64,000 nt of DNA from an uncultured Mobiluncus sp. (GCF_902488535.1 NZ_CABTWO010000007.1:29840-93839), one strand, 5' to 3'; positions 8,725-17,575 are shown, counted from the first letter of the stretch. The notes: generated by a model from the letters alone, not told the origin. Program-made: numbers and translations.

Positions 8725-8742
8725 TTTACGGTTTATAAAAAC

Positions 8743-9885
8743 TTAACGCGGATACACCGTAATTTGAGTGGCTTTAACCTCAGCGAAAATGGGCGAACCG
8801 GGTTCCAGTTTCAGGGCGCTGACGGCTTGGGGGGTCAGGATAGCTTGGATGCTTTGCCCCCCGTCCAGCTCCAAACTGATCCACTGCACCGCGCCGCGCG
8901 GCGTGATGTCCGTGACGCGTGCCTGCCAGGTATTGCGCGGGGAGCCGGAAACAGCCGTTGCGAACAGGGCCACGGACTGGGGAGCAAAAGCAGTGAGAGC
9001 TGGGGTTTGCGGGCCGGGATGATGCTTGCCTTGCCAGAGTCCCGTCAGTTTCACCCCGCCGGCATCAACGGTGGCGACTTCGCCGGATTCCTCAATGACC
9101 CCGGCCAACAGGTTCACGCCGGACAGGTTTTCCAGGAACTTCGTGGCAGGCTGTCCCAGCATTTCCACCACCGTGCCTTCCCCAATCAAATGGCCGTTTT
9201 CGATGGCGACCACGTGATCAGCCAGCATCCACACGTCGAGCGGATCGTGGGTGACAAAAATCACGGTCGGCCGCGGCTCTTGACGTAGCCGTTTCGACAG
9301 CACTTCCCGCAGTTTGGCGGCAGTTTCGACGTCAAGGGCGGAAAATGGTTCGTCCAACAGCACGACTTGCGGGTGCGTCGCTAGGGCTCGAGCCAACGCC
9401 ACGCGCTGCGACTGCCCGCCGGACAGCGCCGTAGCGGGGCGATCCGCCAGTTCCAAAGCGCCCACGGCCGCTAGCTCCTGGCGCGCGATACGCCGAGCCT
9501 CCGCCCGTGACCGGTGGCGGGCTCGCGGCCCAAACGCCACGTTTTCCAGCACGCTCAAGTGTGGAAACAGCAGGGGTTTTTGGGTCAGCATCGCTACGGG
9601 ACGCTGATGGGGCGGCAGGAACCGGGTGGCATCGGCAAACACCGTTTCCCCGCTGCGAACCTCTCCTGAATCGGGAGCCAGCAGCCCGGAAATCATCCCC
9701 AGAATCGTAGACTTCCCGGCCCCGTTCGGTCCGACGATAGCAGTAATCAGTCCCGCCGGAAAAGCGCACTGCACCGTGACGTCGCGTTCCTCGATGCCTG
9801 CTTTCACCAGGACTTCGCTCCCGGCCGCGGTGGTAGCGGACCGGAATTCTGCGGGGTTTGCTGCGGTTTCAGGGCGAGTTTTCAC
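8743..9885 (-). CDS. modC: Molybdate ABC transporter ATPase with TOBE domain
   Basis: Cytosolic ATPase of the molybdate importer. Walker A GPNGAGKST is at residues 52-60, the signature LSGGQSQR near 155, Walker B VVLLDEPFSALD next, and the H-loop VTHD near 210. The last 70 residues form a TOBE (molybdate-binding) domain, which in ModC proteins senses intracellular oxyanion. At 380 residues the length is normal. The start codon overlaps the modB stop by 4 bases, so the two are translationally coupled. Substrate assignment rests on the linked modA and Moco genes; tungstate is possible. Confidence 0.93.
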   Translation of the reverse strand: MKTRPETAANPAEFRSATTAAGSEVLVKAGIEERDVTVQCAFPAGLITAIVGPNGAGKSTILGMISGLLAPDSGEVRSGETVFADATRFLPPHQRPVAMLTQKPLLFPHLSVLENVAFGPRARHRSRAEARRIARQELAAVGALELADRPATALSGGQSQRVALARALATHPQVVLLDEPFSALDVETAAKLREVLSKRLRQEPRPTVIFVTHDPLDVWMLADHVVAIENGHLIGEGTVVEMLGQPATKFLENLSGVNLLAGVIEESGEVATVDAGGVKLTGLWQGKHHPGPQTPALTAFAPQSVALFATAVSGSPRNTWQARVTDITPRGAVQWISLELDGGQSIQAILTPQAVSALKLEPGSPIFAEVKATQITVYPR

Positions 9886-10709
9886 TGGTCGTCACCACTT
9901 TCCGGTTGCGTCGTGAGCTGCTTGGTGCGGCGGGTGGTAAAGATGGCCGACAATCCCATCATGGTGGCCGCCAGCAGCACCAAGACTACGGACAGCGCCA
10001 AAGCCAGGTCAGAGTCGTCCTCGCGCAACAGATAGATAGCCTGGGGGAGGGTGCGGGTCACCCCTTGCAGAGAACCCGCGAAAGTCAGTGTCGCCCCGAA
10101 TTCGCCCAAGGCGCGGGCAAAAGCCATGGTGGCGCCCCCGACTATGGCAGGGCTCAGCAAGGGTAGCGTGACGCGGCGCAACACATAGGTTGGAGACGCC
10201 CCCAAGGTCGCCGCAATCCGCTCGTAACCGGAATCAAAAGTGCGCAACGCGGACTCCAGGGACACCACGTAGTAAGGCATGGCCACGAAGGTTTGCCCCA
10301 GCACCACGGCTATGGTGGTGAACCCAATCTCGATACCGGCCAAGGACAGGTACTGCCCCACTACGCCGCGGCGCCCCAGCGTCACCAAGAGCGCTAAACC
10401 GGCCACGACCGGTGGCAACACCATGGGCAGGACCGCGAAAGTGCGCCACACGTACGCCCAAAATCCCTCGGTGCGCGAGATGAGCAGCGCCAGGGGCGTA
10501 CCCAGAATCAACACCAGCACCAGCGACACCAAGCAGGTACGCAGGCTCAACAGCAAAGCGTCGCGGGATTCGTCGCGAGTCAGGATCTCCGCCAGACGGG
10601 TCCACGGCACTCGCACCATCAGCCCGACAATAGGCAAAACGACCAACAGCAAGGCTATCCCCGCTGGCAGATACAGCCAGCGGGGAAAACCGTGGTTATT
10701 AGGGTTCAA
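9882..10709 (-). CDS. modB: Molybdate ABC transporter permease
   Basis: Membrane permease of the molybdate importer, 275 residues with about six hydrophobic segments and the binding-protein-dependent permease (EAA-loop) region around ATLGASPTYVLRRVTLPLLSPAI (about residues 155-180), which docks on ModC. The N-terminal MNPNNHGFPRWLYLPAG is the usual short cytosolic start. It lies 9 bases after modA and overlaps modC by 4 bases in one operon. Confidence 0.93.
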   Translation of the reverse strand: MNPNNHGFPRWLYLPAGIALLLVVLPIVGLMVRVPWTRLAEILTRDESRDALLLSLRTCLVSLVLVLILGTPLALLISRTEGFWAYVWRTFAVLPMVLPPVVAGLALLVTLGRRGVVGQYLSLAGIEIGFTTIAVVLGQTFVAMPYYVVSLESALRTFDSGYERIAATLGASPTYVLRRVTLPLLSPAIVGGATMAFARALGEFGATLTFAGSLQGVTRTLPQAIYLLREDDSDLALALSVVLVLLAATMMGLSAIFTTRRTKQLTTQPESGDDQ

Positions 10710-10718
10710 AACAGGCCT

Positions 10719-11528
10719 TTACTTAGCGGGACTCATAAATCCGTACTTGGCAAAGACTTTTTGCGCCGCAGCGGACAACACGTAGTCCACGAACGCTTTC
10801 GCGGCCGCGTCGTTGCCGTTGTCGGCAGCCATCTTGGTGACCACAATCGGGTAAGCGTTGACCACGGTGTCAGAGCCGGGAATATCGATGGTGTCGACCG
10901 CGTCCTTTTCCGCTAGCGCGTCGGTCTGGTACACCACGCCCGCGTCAGCTTCGCCGCTGACGACCTTGCCCATCACGTCCTTGACCGAAGTCTCTTCGGA
11001 CACAGCCTGACCGGTGAAACCGACCTTTTGCGCCAGCTCCCGGTAGGCGTTGCCGCAGGGAACCCCGTCAGCACAGATGACCAGTTTCTTGCCGGTGAGG
11101 GAATTGTCCAGACCGGTGACCCCGGCCGGGTTTCCTTTCGGCACTGCCAAGGTCAGGGTATTGTTCACAAAAATGCTCGGTTCGCCGGCGTTCAGACCCG
11201 CGTCGGTCGCTTTCTTCATGTTCTTTTCGTCAGCGGAGGCGAACACGTCAGCTTTGGCGCCTCCTTGCATCTGATCAAACAGGGAGGAGGAGCCGTCAAA
11301 GTTGAATTTCACGGTAATGTCGGGGTTTTCCTTCTGGAAAGATTCGCCCAGTTCCGAGAAACTCGCCTTGAGAGAGGCGGCAGCGAATACTTGAATGGTC
11401 TTGGCTTCAGCGGTTTTACCCGATTCTGGGTTCGCGGTGTTGGCGTTGTTCTGTGCACAAGAGGTGAGGCCGGTGGCTGCTAGGGAGAGGATGGCTAAGC
11501 CTGCGCCGAGACGTGCGAGTGTTTTCAT
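10719..11528 (-). CDS. modA: Molybdate-binding lipoprotein
   Basis: Solute-binding component that captures molybdate outside the membrane. A signal peptide ends in a lipobox LTSC (Cys 24), so it is lipid-anchored, as expected in a Gram-positive. The mature protein shows the ModA pattern FAAASLKASFSELGESF, KADVFASAD and GVVYQTDA. Length 269 is normal. AAAGGAAAA before the ATG is the ribosome site. It follows the HTH-Mop regulator gene by 87 bases, with a hairpin in the gap. Confidence 0.95.
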   Translation of the reverse strand: MKTLARLGAGLAILSLAATGLTSCAQNNANTANPESGKTAEAKTIQVFAAASLKASFSELGESFQKENPDITVKFNFDGSSSLFDQMQGGAKADVFASADEKNMKKATDAGLNAGEPSIFVNNTLTLAVPKGNPAGVTGLDNSLTGKKLVICADGVPCGNAYRELAQKVGFTGQAVSEETSVKDVMGKVVSGEADAGVVYQTDALAEKDAVDTIDIPGSDTVVNAYPIVVTKMAADNGNDAAAKAFVDYVLSAAAQKVFAKYGFMSPAK

Positions 11529-11551
11529 GAGTTTTCCTTTCGCAAAAGCGG

Positions 11552-11576
11552 GGTCGGCGGTTTTCCGTTGCCGACC
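11552..11576 (-). promoter_or_regulatory. Hairpin in the leader of modA
   Basis: GGTCGGC (11552-11558) pairs with GCCGACC (11570-11576), a 7-bp stem with an 11-base loop, lying 23 bases upstream of the modA start. It sits between the regulator gene and modABC, so it may be a weak intercistronic terminator, a processing site or an attenuator. It is far too short for the known Moco riboswitch. Confidence 0.4.
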
Positions 11577-11615
11577 GTTTCATTGGGGCAGCACTAGGGT
11601 GTCGTCAGGTTTTCC

Positions 11616-12020
11616 CTAAGATGCATCAACTATGACGTTCGTGGCTTTGACCCGGGCGGTGGCGACCGCGCCGGGCACCAGTCCGAGTTCCTGCACCGAT
11701 TCGGTGGAGATGAGAGACACCACCCGGAAGGGGCCGCATTGCATTTCCACTTGGCTCATGACTTTGTCGGAAACGACTTTGGTGACCAGGCCGCGGAAAT
11801 GGTTGCGTGCTGAAATGGAGCCCGCAGAATCCGTGTCACCAAAATCTTTGGCTTTGTCTTGAGCGAGTTTCGCCAGTTCACCTCCGTCAACGACTTTGCG
11901 TCCGGCGTCGTCGGTTCCGGCGCTGAGTTGCCCGGCATCTATCCAGCGGCGCAGCGTATCATCGCTAACACCCAGCAAATTCGCTGCGTCCTTAATCCGT
12001 AATTGAGACATACCTGTCAC
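11616..12020 (-). CDS. HTH plus Mop (TOBE) molybdate-responsive regulator
   Basis: A 134-residue fusion of an excisionase/MerR-like helix-turn-helix (residues about 5-30: IKDAANLLGVSDDTLRRWIDAG) and a C-terminal Mop domain (about 66-132: SARNHFRGLVTKV through ATARVKATNVIVD) that binds molybdate. The likely role is control of the adjacent modABC genes by oxyanion level, a compact functional analogue of ModE; this is inference from domains and position. Translation may begin at the second Met (MSQLRIKDAANLL). It lies between the DUF6457 gene and modA on the same strand. Confidence 0.85.
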   Translation of the reverse strand: MTGMSQLRIKDAANLLGVSDDTLRRWIDAGQLSAGTDDAGRKVVDGGELAKLAQDKAKDFGDTDSAGSISARNHFRGLVTKVVSDKVMSQVEMQCGPFRVVSLISTESVQELGLVPGAVATARVKATNVIVDAS

Positions 12021-12106
12021 CTTATCTTAATCTTTGCGGTTATTTTCTCGAATTTGACCGGTTTCTGCGGAACGAACGTCGGCGGCACTCTGGGCGTGAG
12101 TGTCCC

Positions 12107-12385
12107 TCAGTTCGCGGGATACTGTGCGGCCAGGGTGCGGAGTTTTGCCACGTTTGCGGCCGCTTTCTGGATATCCCCGTCCGCGGCAAACCCGACCAGG
12201 AAAGCCGTGAGGGGTGCTCCCGGGCGGGACGGCCCGTGTGCGACTTCGCTGATGAGGTTCAAAAGTTCCTCCTGGACGGGGGCAATAGTCTCTTCGGGCA
12301 GTTGGAGTTCTCGGCTGACGGCTTGCAGCCACGCTGCCATTTTCGCCATTTTTTCCGGATCGTCTTTGCGATGTTCTGCTGCCAT
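12107..12385 (-). CDS. DUF6457 family small protein
   Basis: A helical 92-residue protein. The ATG at 12385 (MAAEHRKDDPEKMAKM) is chosen over an upstream in-frame start because it has a GAGGAG site 7 bases ahead; the longer frame would run through hairpins of the divergent promoter. DUF6457 domains in Actinobacteria occur next to or fused with MobA and other molybdopterin genes, matching this context, but their biochemical role is unknown. It heads the minus-strand operon that continues into the regulator and modABC. Confidence 0.75.
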   Translation of the reverse strand: MAAEHRKDDPEKMAKMAAWLQAVSRELQLPEETIAPVQEELLNLISEVAHGPSRPGAPLTAFLVGFAADGDIQKAAANVAKLRTLAAQYPAN

Positions 12386-12417
12386 GTCTGCTCCTCGGTG
12401 AGTGTGGTCAAAAATTA

Positions 12418-12452
12418 AGTGAGCCGGCGGGCTCACTCCATTAGCATAATGG
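12418..12452. promoter_or_regulatory. Two abutting palindromes in the divergent Moco promoter
   Basis: AGTGAGCC/GGCTCACT (12418-12425 and 12430-12437, GGCG loop) is followed without a gap by CCATTA/TAATGG (12438-12443 and 12447-12452, GCA loop). They lie in the 175-base region between the DUF6457 gene (-) and moaA (+). Likely operators for a shared regulator such as the HTH-Mop protein; unproven. Confidence 0.4.
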
Positions 12453-12560
12453 AAAGGCAACATCAGGCGAGGGCGAACCACAAATGCCTATTGAACTGGA
12501 ATAATAATTGAGACACGATAGAATGGCAGGATATACCAATCGCTGAGGAAGTAGGCAGGT

Positions 12561-13649
12561 TTGACTGAGACGCTGACACGAGACAATCGTGTGGAGCAGG
12601 CGTCTTCACTTGCGTCTGCTTGGGCGATGCCGCTGCGGGACAGCTGGGGCAGGACGGCCAGCGACTTGCGTTTGTCCGTGACCGATCGCTGCGATTTGCG
12701 CTGTTCATATTGCCTACCGCGCGAGGGCGTCAAGTGGGTAGCGCGTAGGGAGTTGTTGGACTCCTCAGAAATCTTGCGTTTGGCCGGGATAGCGATTCAC
12801 CGCCTGGGGATTACCCAGGTTCGCCTGACCGGTGGGGAGCCCCTGTTGCGGCCGGATTTGTTAGAAATTGCGGCGGGGATTTCCCAGACGTTTGTGGCTG
12901 TGGGGCGTGACCCACAGGTTGCTCTCACCACGAACGCCCGAAGTTTGGCGCCGCTGGCTCCGGCGTTGCGGGCGGCGGGAGTTCAGCGCATCAACATTTC
13001 CTTAGACACCCTCGACCCCGACCGTTTTGCACAGATTACCGGGCGCGATGAACTCGCACGGACTTTGGAAGGTATCGCCGCCGCGCTCTCCGCAGGTTTC
13101 CAGCCGGTGAAACTGAACACGGTGATGTTGGACGAGGCCAGTCTGCGCGAGGCTCCGGATTTGCTGCGGTTTTGTCTGGAGCGGGGCATCGAGTGGCGCG
13201 CCATCGAGTACATGCCTTTTGGCCCGCACACGGTTCGGGTTGGTTCCGCTGAGCAACTCGATTTTTCTAAACTGCGCCCCGTCTTGGAACAGGAGTTTCG
13301 CCTGTCTCCGGTGCGGGACAACATCGACATTCACGCCCCGGCGACCCGTTTTCAGGTGTTTAACTTAGCGGGCACAAAGCGCCTGGGGACGATGGGGTTG
13401 ATTTCTTCGGTATCCGCGCCTTTCTGCGCCAACTGCAACCGAACCCGGCTTTCCCCGACCGGACTGGTGCGTCCCTGTCTGTTTTCTGACTTGAGCTGTG
13501 ACCTGGGAGCGATGCTGCGTCGCGGTGCTAGTGATGATGAGCTGGCCCAAGCGTGGGTCGGCGTGACTCAGGGGAAACCCTCCGGGCATGGTTTGGGACA
13601 GAGTGATTTTCAATCTCCCACGATTTCGATGGCACAGATTGGGGGGTAA
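12561..13649 (+). CDS. moaA: GTP 3',8-cyclase
   Basis: Radical SAM enzyme that rearranges GTP in the first step of molybdenum cofactor synthesis. The N-terminal cluster motif is CDLRCSYC (Cys 44, 48, 51) and the C-terminal substrate-side cluster is CANC with a later Cys in GLVRPC (about 288, 291, 305). TTG at 12561 is preceded by AGGAAGTAGG and gives a 362-residue product; a start at the internal ATG (MPLRDSWGRTASDLRLS) would match the usual family N-terminus and cannot be excluded. It opens the moaA-moaD-moaE/moeB-moeA operon. Confidence 0.95.
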   Translation: MTETLTRDNRVEQASSLASAWAMPLRDSWGRTASDLRLSVTDRCDLRCSYCLPREGVKWVARRELLDSSEILRLAGIAIHRLGITQVRLTGGEPLLRPDLLEIAAGISQTFVAVGRDPQVALTTNARSLAPLAPALRAAGVQRINISLDTLDPDRFAQITGRDELARTLEGIAAALSAGFQPVKLNTVMLDEASLREAPDLLRFCLERGIEWRAIEYMPFGPHTVRVGSAEQLDFSKLRPVLEQEFRLSPVRDNIDIHAPATRFQVFNLAGTKRLGTMGLISSVSAPFCANCNRTRLSPTGLVRPCLFSDLSCDLGAMLRRGASDDELAQAWVGVTQGKPSGHGLGQSDFQSPTISMAQIGG

Positions 13650-13651
13650 AG

Positions 13652-13936
13652 ATGCGAGATAGTGTCGATGCCACGGTAGGTGTGCAAGTGCGGTTTTTTG
13701 CGGCGGCTGCGGAAGCGGCGGGCACCGATACGGCGACCGCACAAGTGGCGCGGGATTCGAGTTTGGCTCAGGCAGCGGCTCAAGCTGGTGGATGCGGTAA
13801 TGATTTGAATCGAGTGCTTTCAGTTTCGTCATACCTGGTGGGGGGTCTGCGCGAATCGGGCGAGAAACGCCTCGCGGACTTCGCGGATCTCGACGACCTC
13901 ACCATCGACGTTTTGCCGCCATTTGCCGGCGGCTAG
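13652..13936 (+). CDS. moaD: Molybdopterin synthase sulfur-carrier subunit
   Basis: Ubiquitin-like carrier that donates thiocarboxylate sulfur for molybdopterin. The 94-residue protein has the beta-grasp pattern VQVRFFAAAAEAAG and ends in the obligatory Gly-Gly (PPFAGG). The ATG is 2 bases after the moaA stop. Its activating enzyme and partner subunit are fused in the next gene. Confidence 0.93.
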   Translation: MRDSVDATVGVQVRFFAAAAEAAGTDTATAQVARDSSLAQAAAQAGGCGNDLNRVLSVSSYLVGGLRESGEKRLADFADLDDLTIDVLPPFAGG

Positions 13937-13978
13937 TTAACATCCTCGCGTAGTTTTGGAATTATTTTAGGAGCATCT

Positions 13979-15208
13979 TTGGCAAATATACTGCAAGCGG
14001 ACCTGACCGATGAGCCTTTGGACCCGGCTCGGTTTGAGGCGGGGTTCATCGCGCCCGAAGCCGGGTGCCAGCTTGTGTTCATCGGCCGCGTGCGCAACCA
14101 TGACCAGGGGCGTGGAGTGGAGGCTATCACCTATAGCGCTCACCCGGACGCGGCCCGCGAACTGCAACAGATTGCCGATGAGGCCGGTACAGTTCCTGGC
14201 GTGCACGAGATTGCGTTGCGCCATCGGGTGGGGCATCTGCAGGTCGGTGAGGTCGCTATTTTGGTCGGAGTCTCTGCCGCCCATCGGCAAGCTGCGTTTT
14301 CTACGGTGTCTTGGCTGGTCGATGCCGTCAAGGATCGGGTTCCCATCTGGAAGAAACAGGTTTTTTCCGAGGGAGATGCCGCGTGGTCAAACCTCGACGC
14401 AGACTTCCAACCGGAGAGCCGCTATGCGGCCCACAGTGCGATTCCGGGGTTTGGGGCGTCCGGTCAGGAACGTGTCACGAGTGCAAAAGTCTTGGTGGTG
14501 GGCGCTGGAGGGCTAGGCTCGCCCATTATCGCGTACCTTGCCGCCGCCGGGGTCGGCCTGTCAGCAGCTGGGGGAGTCCTGGGCATTGCCGATGGCGACA
14601 CGGTGAGCCTGAGCAACTTGGGCCGCCAAGTCATTCACCCGTTTAACCGCCAAGGCGAGCCAAAAACCGCTTCTGCCGCCGCCACCGTCCGAGCGCTAAA
14701 CCCCGAGGTGAATATCAGCGAGGAGCCGCCCTTGGACCCTCAGAACGCCGCCGCAATCATCGCTCAATACGACCTGGTGGTGGACGCCACTGACACGTTT
14801 GCCTCGAAATACCTGATTTCAGACACTTGCGCGAAGTTGGCGCGACCCCTGGTTTGGGGTTCCGCGGTCGGAGCGAACTTCGAGGTCAGCGTGTTTTCTC
14901 CGGAGGTCGGGACGTGTTTACGCACCCTTTATCCGACTCCGCCCCCGCCCGCAAGTACCCCGGACTCCACCACCGCGGGGATTCTCGGCCCGGTTTGTGG
15001 GCAAGCCGGGTCGCTGATGGCTACCGAGGTGCTGAAGATGGTTTCCGGCTGGGGCGAACCCCTCATCGGCCGCCTGGTCATTGGGGACGCCCGAATCGGC
15101 AAATGGAACGTGGTGGATTATTCAGCTCGCGCCGCCGCACCCCAAAACTCAAACTGTTACGAAAACCTGCACGGCAAGACTGGTGAACTCAAAGGAGAAC
15201 AATCGTGA
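13979..15208 (+). CDS. MoaE-MoeB fusion: molybdopterin synthase large subunit plus MoaD-activating enzyme
   Basis: One 409-residue chain joins two enzymes of the same step. Residues 1 to about 140 are MoaE (QLVFIGRVRNHDQGRGVEAI, and catalytic-lysine region VPIWKKQVF). Residues about 150-395 are a MoeB/ThiF-type adenylyltransferase with GAGGLGSP, DGDTVSLSNLGRQ and DATDTF. The usual MoeB zinc CxxC pair in the middle is reduced to TCLRTLYP and the C-terminal pair is not evident, so the structural zinc site is probably lost. TTG start at 13979, 5 bases after AGGAG. The stop overlaps the moeA GTG. Confidence 0.9.
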   Translation: MANILQADLTDEPLDPARFEAGFIAPEAGCQLVFIGRVRNHDQGRGVEAITYSAHPDAARELQQIADEAGTVPGVHEIALRHRVGHLQVGEVAILVGVSAAHRQAAFSTVSWLVDAVKDRVPIWKKQVFSEGDAAWSNLDADFQPESRYAAHSAIPGFGASGQERVTSAKVLVVGAGGLGSPIIAYLAAAGVGLSAAGGVLGIADGDTVSLSNLGRQVIHPFNRQGEPKTASAAATVRALNPEVNISEEPPLDPQNAAAIIAQYDLVVDATDTFASKYLISDTCAKLARPLVWGSAVGANFEVSVFSPEVGTCLRTLYPTPPPPASTPDSTTAGILGPVCGQAGSLMATEVLKMVSGWGEPLIGRLVIGDARIGKWNVVDYSARAAAPQNSNCYENLHGKTGELKGEQS

Positions 15209-16461
15209 ATGAGACAGAAAAACTGCTTGATTACCAGGAATTTTTGGCGCGTCTCTTGACGGAAATCACCCCGCTGACCCCGCGGGAGCTCCCGGTAGGC
15301 GACACTCTGGGATTGACCCTGGCCGAACCGGTCATTTCGCGCCTGTCGGTGCCGCCCTTTACAAACTCGGCGATGGACGGTTTTGCTTTCAATAGCGCGG
15401 GGCTACCGGTTGGTGGTTCCGTAACCTTGCCGGTGGCGGGCGATATTCCGGCGGGCGCGGATCCGAGCGCCGAGTGCCAGCCGGGTCAGGCGTGGCGCAT
15501 TATGACCGGCGCGAAAATGCCCGCCGGGGCGGACACCGTGGTGAAAGTGGAGGACACGGATCAAAAGCCCGGTCCCGTTGAGCTACCGGAAAAGGTCACC
15601 ATTCATCGTGTTCCCCAAGCCGGAGCGAACGTGCGCCGGGCAGGAGAGGACCTGCCGGTCGGCTCCGAAGTCTTGGCTGCCGGCGAGGTCATGAGCCCGG
15701 GGGCGATCGCTTCGGCAATTTCGGGGGGCTACGCGAAAGTAACGGCGTTCCCGCGGGTTCGGGTGGGAATTATCGCCACCGGTTCCGAATTAGCGGGGGC
15801 AGGCGCATCGCTGGAAGGGTCGATGATTCCAGATTCAAACTCGTCCCTGGCGGCAGCATTGGCACGAGTTGCCCAGGCGGAGGTCAGTTTTGCGGGCCAA
15901 TGCGGGGACGACGTGGCACAGTTCCGAGAAACCTTGCGCCGGGTGGCGGACATGAGCGACTTGGTCATCACTTCGGGCGGAGTTTCGGCCGGTGCTTATG
16001 AGGTGGTGAAACAGGGCGTTAGCGACTGGGGATTCCATTTCGCCCGTGTCGCCCTGCAGCCGGGTAAACCGCAAGGTTACGGTTTCGTGCAGGCGAGTGG
16101 GGGGCGTCGGGTACCGGTGCTGACCCTGCCGGGAAACCCGGTTTCGGTTTTCGTCTCGTGGTACCTGTTTGCCCTGCCGGTGCTGGCGAAGCTCGGCGGG
16201 CGTGATCCGAAGCGGGCGCACGCGTGCCGGGAGGCGACCGTGGTGGAGGCGTGGACTTCTCCGCGAGGCAAAGTTCAGGTCGTGCCCGTCCGTTTGACGC
16301 CGGGACAGCCGGGAGAAACCCCCACGGTGCAGCGCACCCACCCCTTGGGATCGAAGTCGCACCTGGTGGCCTCGCTGCATAAAGCGAATGCCTTGATGCT
16401 GATTGACCGAGACGTTGAGACCGTGGCCCCTTGGTCGATTGTGAAAGTCCTCGAGATCTGA
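15205..16461 (+). CDS. moeA: Molybdopterin molybdenumtransferase
   Basis: Inserts molybdate into adenylylated molybdopterin. The 418-residue chain has the MoeA N-terminal domain (PPFTNSAMDGFAF, MTGAKMPAGADTVV), the MoCF domain (GIIATGSELAGAG, TSGGVSAGAYEVVK) and a closing beta-barrel domain from about residue 340. GTG start at 15205 overlaps the fusion gene's stop (GTGA), indicating coupling. It ends the plus-strand Moco operon and converges on tatC. Confidence 0.95.
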   Translation: MNETEKLLDYQEFLARLLTEITPLTPRELPVGDTLGLTLAEPVISRLSVPPFTNSAMDGFAFNSAGLPVGGSVTLPVAGDIPAGADPSAECQPGQAWRIMTGAKMPAGADTVVKVEDTDQKPGPVELPEKVTIHRVPQAGANVRRAGEDLPVGSEVLAAGEVMSPGAIASAISGGYAKVTAFPRVRVGIIATGSELAGAGASLEGSMIPDSNSSLAAALARVAQAEVSFAGQCGDDVAQFRETLRRVADMSDLVITSGGVSAGAYEVVKQGVSDWGFHFARVALQPGKPQGYGFVQASGGRRVPVLTLPGNPVSVFVSWYLFALPVLAKLGGRDPKRAHACREATVVEAWTSPRGKVQVVPVRLTPGQPGETPTVQRTHPLGSKSHLVASLHKANALMLIDRDVETVAPWSIVKVLEI

Positions 16462-16487
16462 GCCCGGGAGGCGTGGCACCGCTGGGG

Positions 16488-17255
16488 CTACGAATTTTTC
16501 CGGGACCGACGCCAATCGTGGAGAGCCGCGATGCCGACCGCCAGGAAGTACAGTGCCAGCAGGGCGGAAGCCTGCAAAATGACGGGCCACGGGGTTGGCA
16601 GTGGGTTGGCGATAGCCGAGAAAATAAACGCCACCATCGTCGCCCAGCGCCAACCTTTTAGCATGGTGCGGGCGCTGAGCACCCCCAGGAAGTTCAGCAT
16701 GACCAAAATTTCGGGAATCAGGAAAGAAATCCCGAACGCCAATACCAGGCGAATATAGAACTTGATGTAGGCATCGGCCTGCAGCAACATCGCCGAATCC
16801 GGGGGAGTAAAAGAGGACAAAATCGACACGGCCCGCGGTGCGGTCCAGTCGCCGAAAACCGCACCAGCCGCGAACAAAACGACTCCGGCCACGCCAAAAA
16901 TCAGCAACCACAAACGTTCTCGCCGGCGCAGACCGGGCCAGATGAAAGCCATAATTTGAAAAATCCACCACGGCGAAGCAATCAGCACCCCCAACCAGAG
17001 GGACACGCGGATTTTCAGGTCAAAGGCCGCGCCGATAGTTTGGAAGTTCAGGTTAGCCCCGGCGATGTCTTTCATGGGGGCGGTGATGTGCGCCAGCGCG
17101 ATTTCATAGAGAAACCAGCCGCCAATCGCCGCCGCAGTGATGCCCACAAATGACCAGATGATACGTTTCCGCAGCTCAGCTAGGTGAGCAGTCACTGTCA
17201 TGACACCTTCAGAGTGGGCATCACGATTCTGGTAAGAGGACTTCTCAGTGGGCAC
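16488..17255 (-). CDS. tatC: Twin-arginine translocase subunit TatC
   Basis: Core receptor of the Tat system that exports folded, often cofactor-loaded proteins. Six membrane segments and the N-terminal HLAELRKRI motif are present, with a cytosolic loop containing FQIMAFIWPGLRRRERLW. GTG start at 17255 gives 255 residues and keeps the NxxHSEGVMTVTAHL approach similar to actinobacterial TatC; an ATG 18 codons inside is possible. Last gene of tatB-tatA-tatC on the minus strand. Confidence 0.94.
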   Translation of the reverse strand: MPTEKSSYQNRDAHSEGVMTVTAHLAELRKRIIWSFVGITAAAIGGWFLYEIALAHITAPMKDIAGANLNFQTIGAAFDLKIRVSLWLGVLIASPWWIFQIMAFIWPGLRRRERLWLLIFGVAGVVLFAAGAVFGDWTAPRAVSILSSFTPPDSAMLLQADAYIKFYIRLVLAFGISFLIPEILVMLNFLGVLSARTMLKGWRWATMVAFIFSAIANPLPTPWPVILQASALLALYFLAVGIAALHDWRRSRKNS

Positions 17256-17263
17256 TTGAGCGG

Positions 17264-17530
17264 TTACTTAGCGGCATCGTTGCCTGAGGCAGAGTCAGTT
17301 TTCGAGGAATCGCCGGTAGCAGCGTCGTCCTTGCCTTCGATAGCCTTGCCGTCAGCCTTGGTGTCCTCGGTCAAATCGTTGAGTTCTTCCTTCAAGACTT
17401 TTGCGGATTTGCCCACGTTGCGAGCAATCTCCGGCAGTTTCGAGGCACCGAAAACCACGACCAAAATAATGATGACAGTAATCCACACTACGGGGCTTAC
17501 GCTGAACAACATCACATGCGCCGGAACCAT
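17264..17530 (-). CDS. tatA: Tat translocase pore subunit TatA
   Basis: An 88-residue single-span protein: periplasm-facing start, membrane helix WITVIIILVVVFGASKLPEIAR (about residues 16-37, with the FGxxKLPE hinge) and an amphipathic helix NVGKSAKVLKEEL, followed by an acidic tail. This is the TatA pattern. GGAGAG lies 4 bases before the ATG. It is 8 bases from tatC and 45 from tatB. Confidence 0.93.
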   Translation of the reverse strand: MVPAHVMLFSVSPVVWITVIIILVVVFGASKLPEIARNVGKSAKVLKEELNDLTEDTKADGKAIEGKDDAATGDSSKTDSASGNDAAK

Positions 17531-17575
17531 TAATCTCTCCTCTGTATAGGGCTAAATCAACACAAGTTTATCAGT

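Noticed and set aside
11529..11615. Moco riboswitch upstream of modA
   Set aside because: The region is 87 bases and holds only one simple hairpin; the known Moco RNA is longer and multi-stemmed.
15835..16971. Long 378-codon minus-strand frame across moeA and tatC
   Set aside because: It is antisense to two well-supported genes and encodes Arg/Gly/His-rich sequence without any family pattern.
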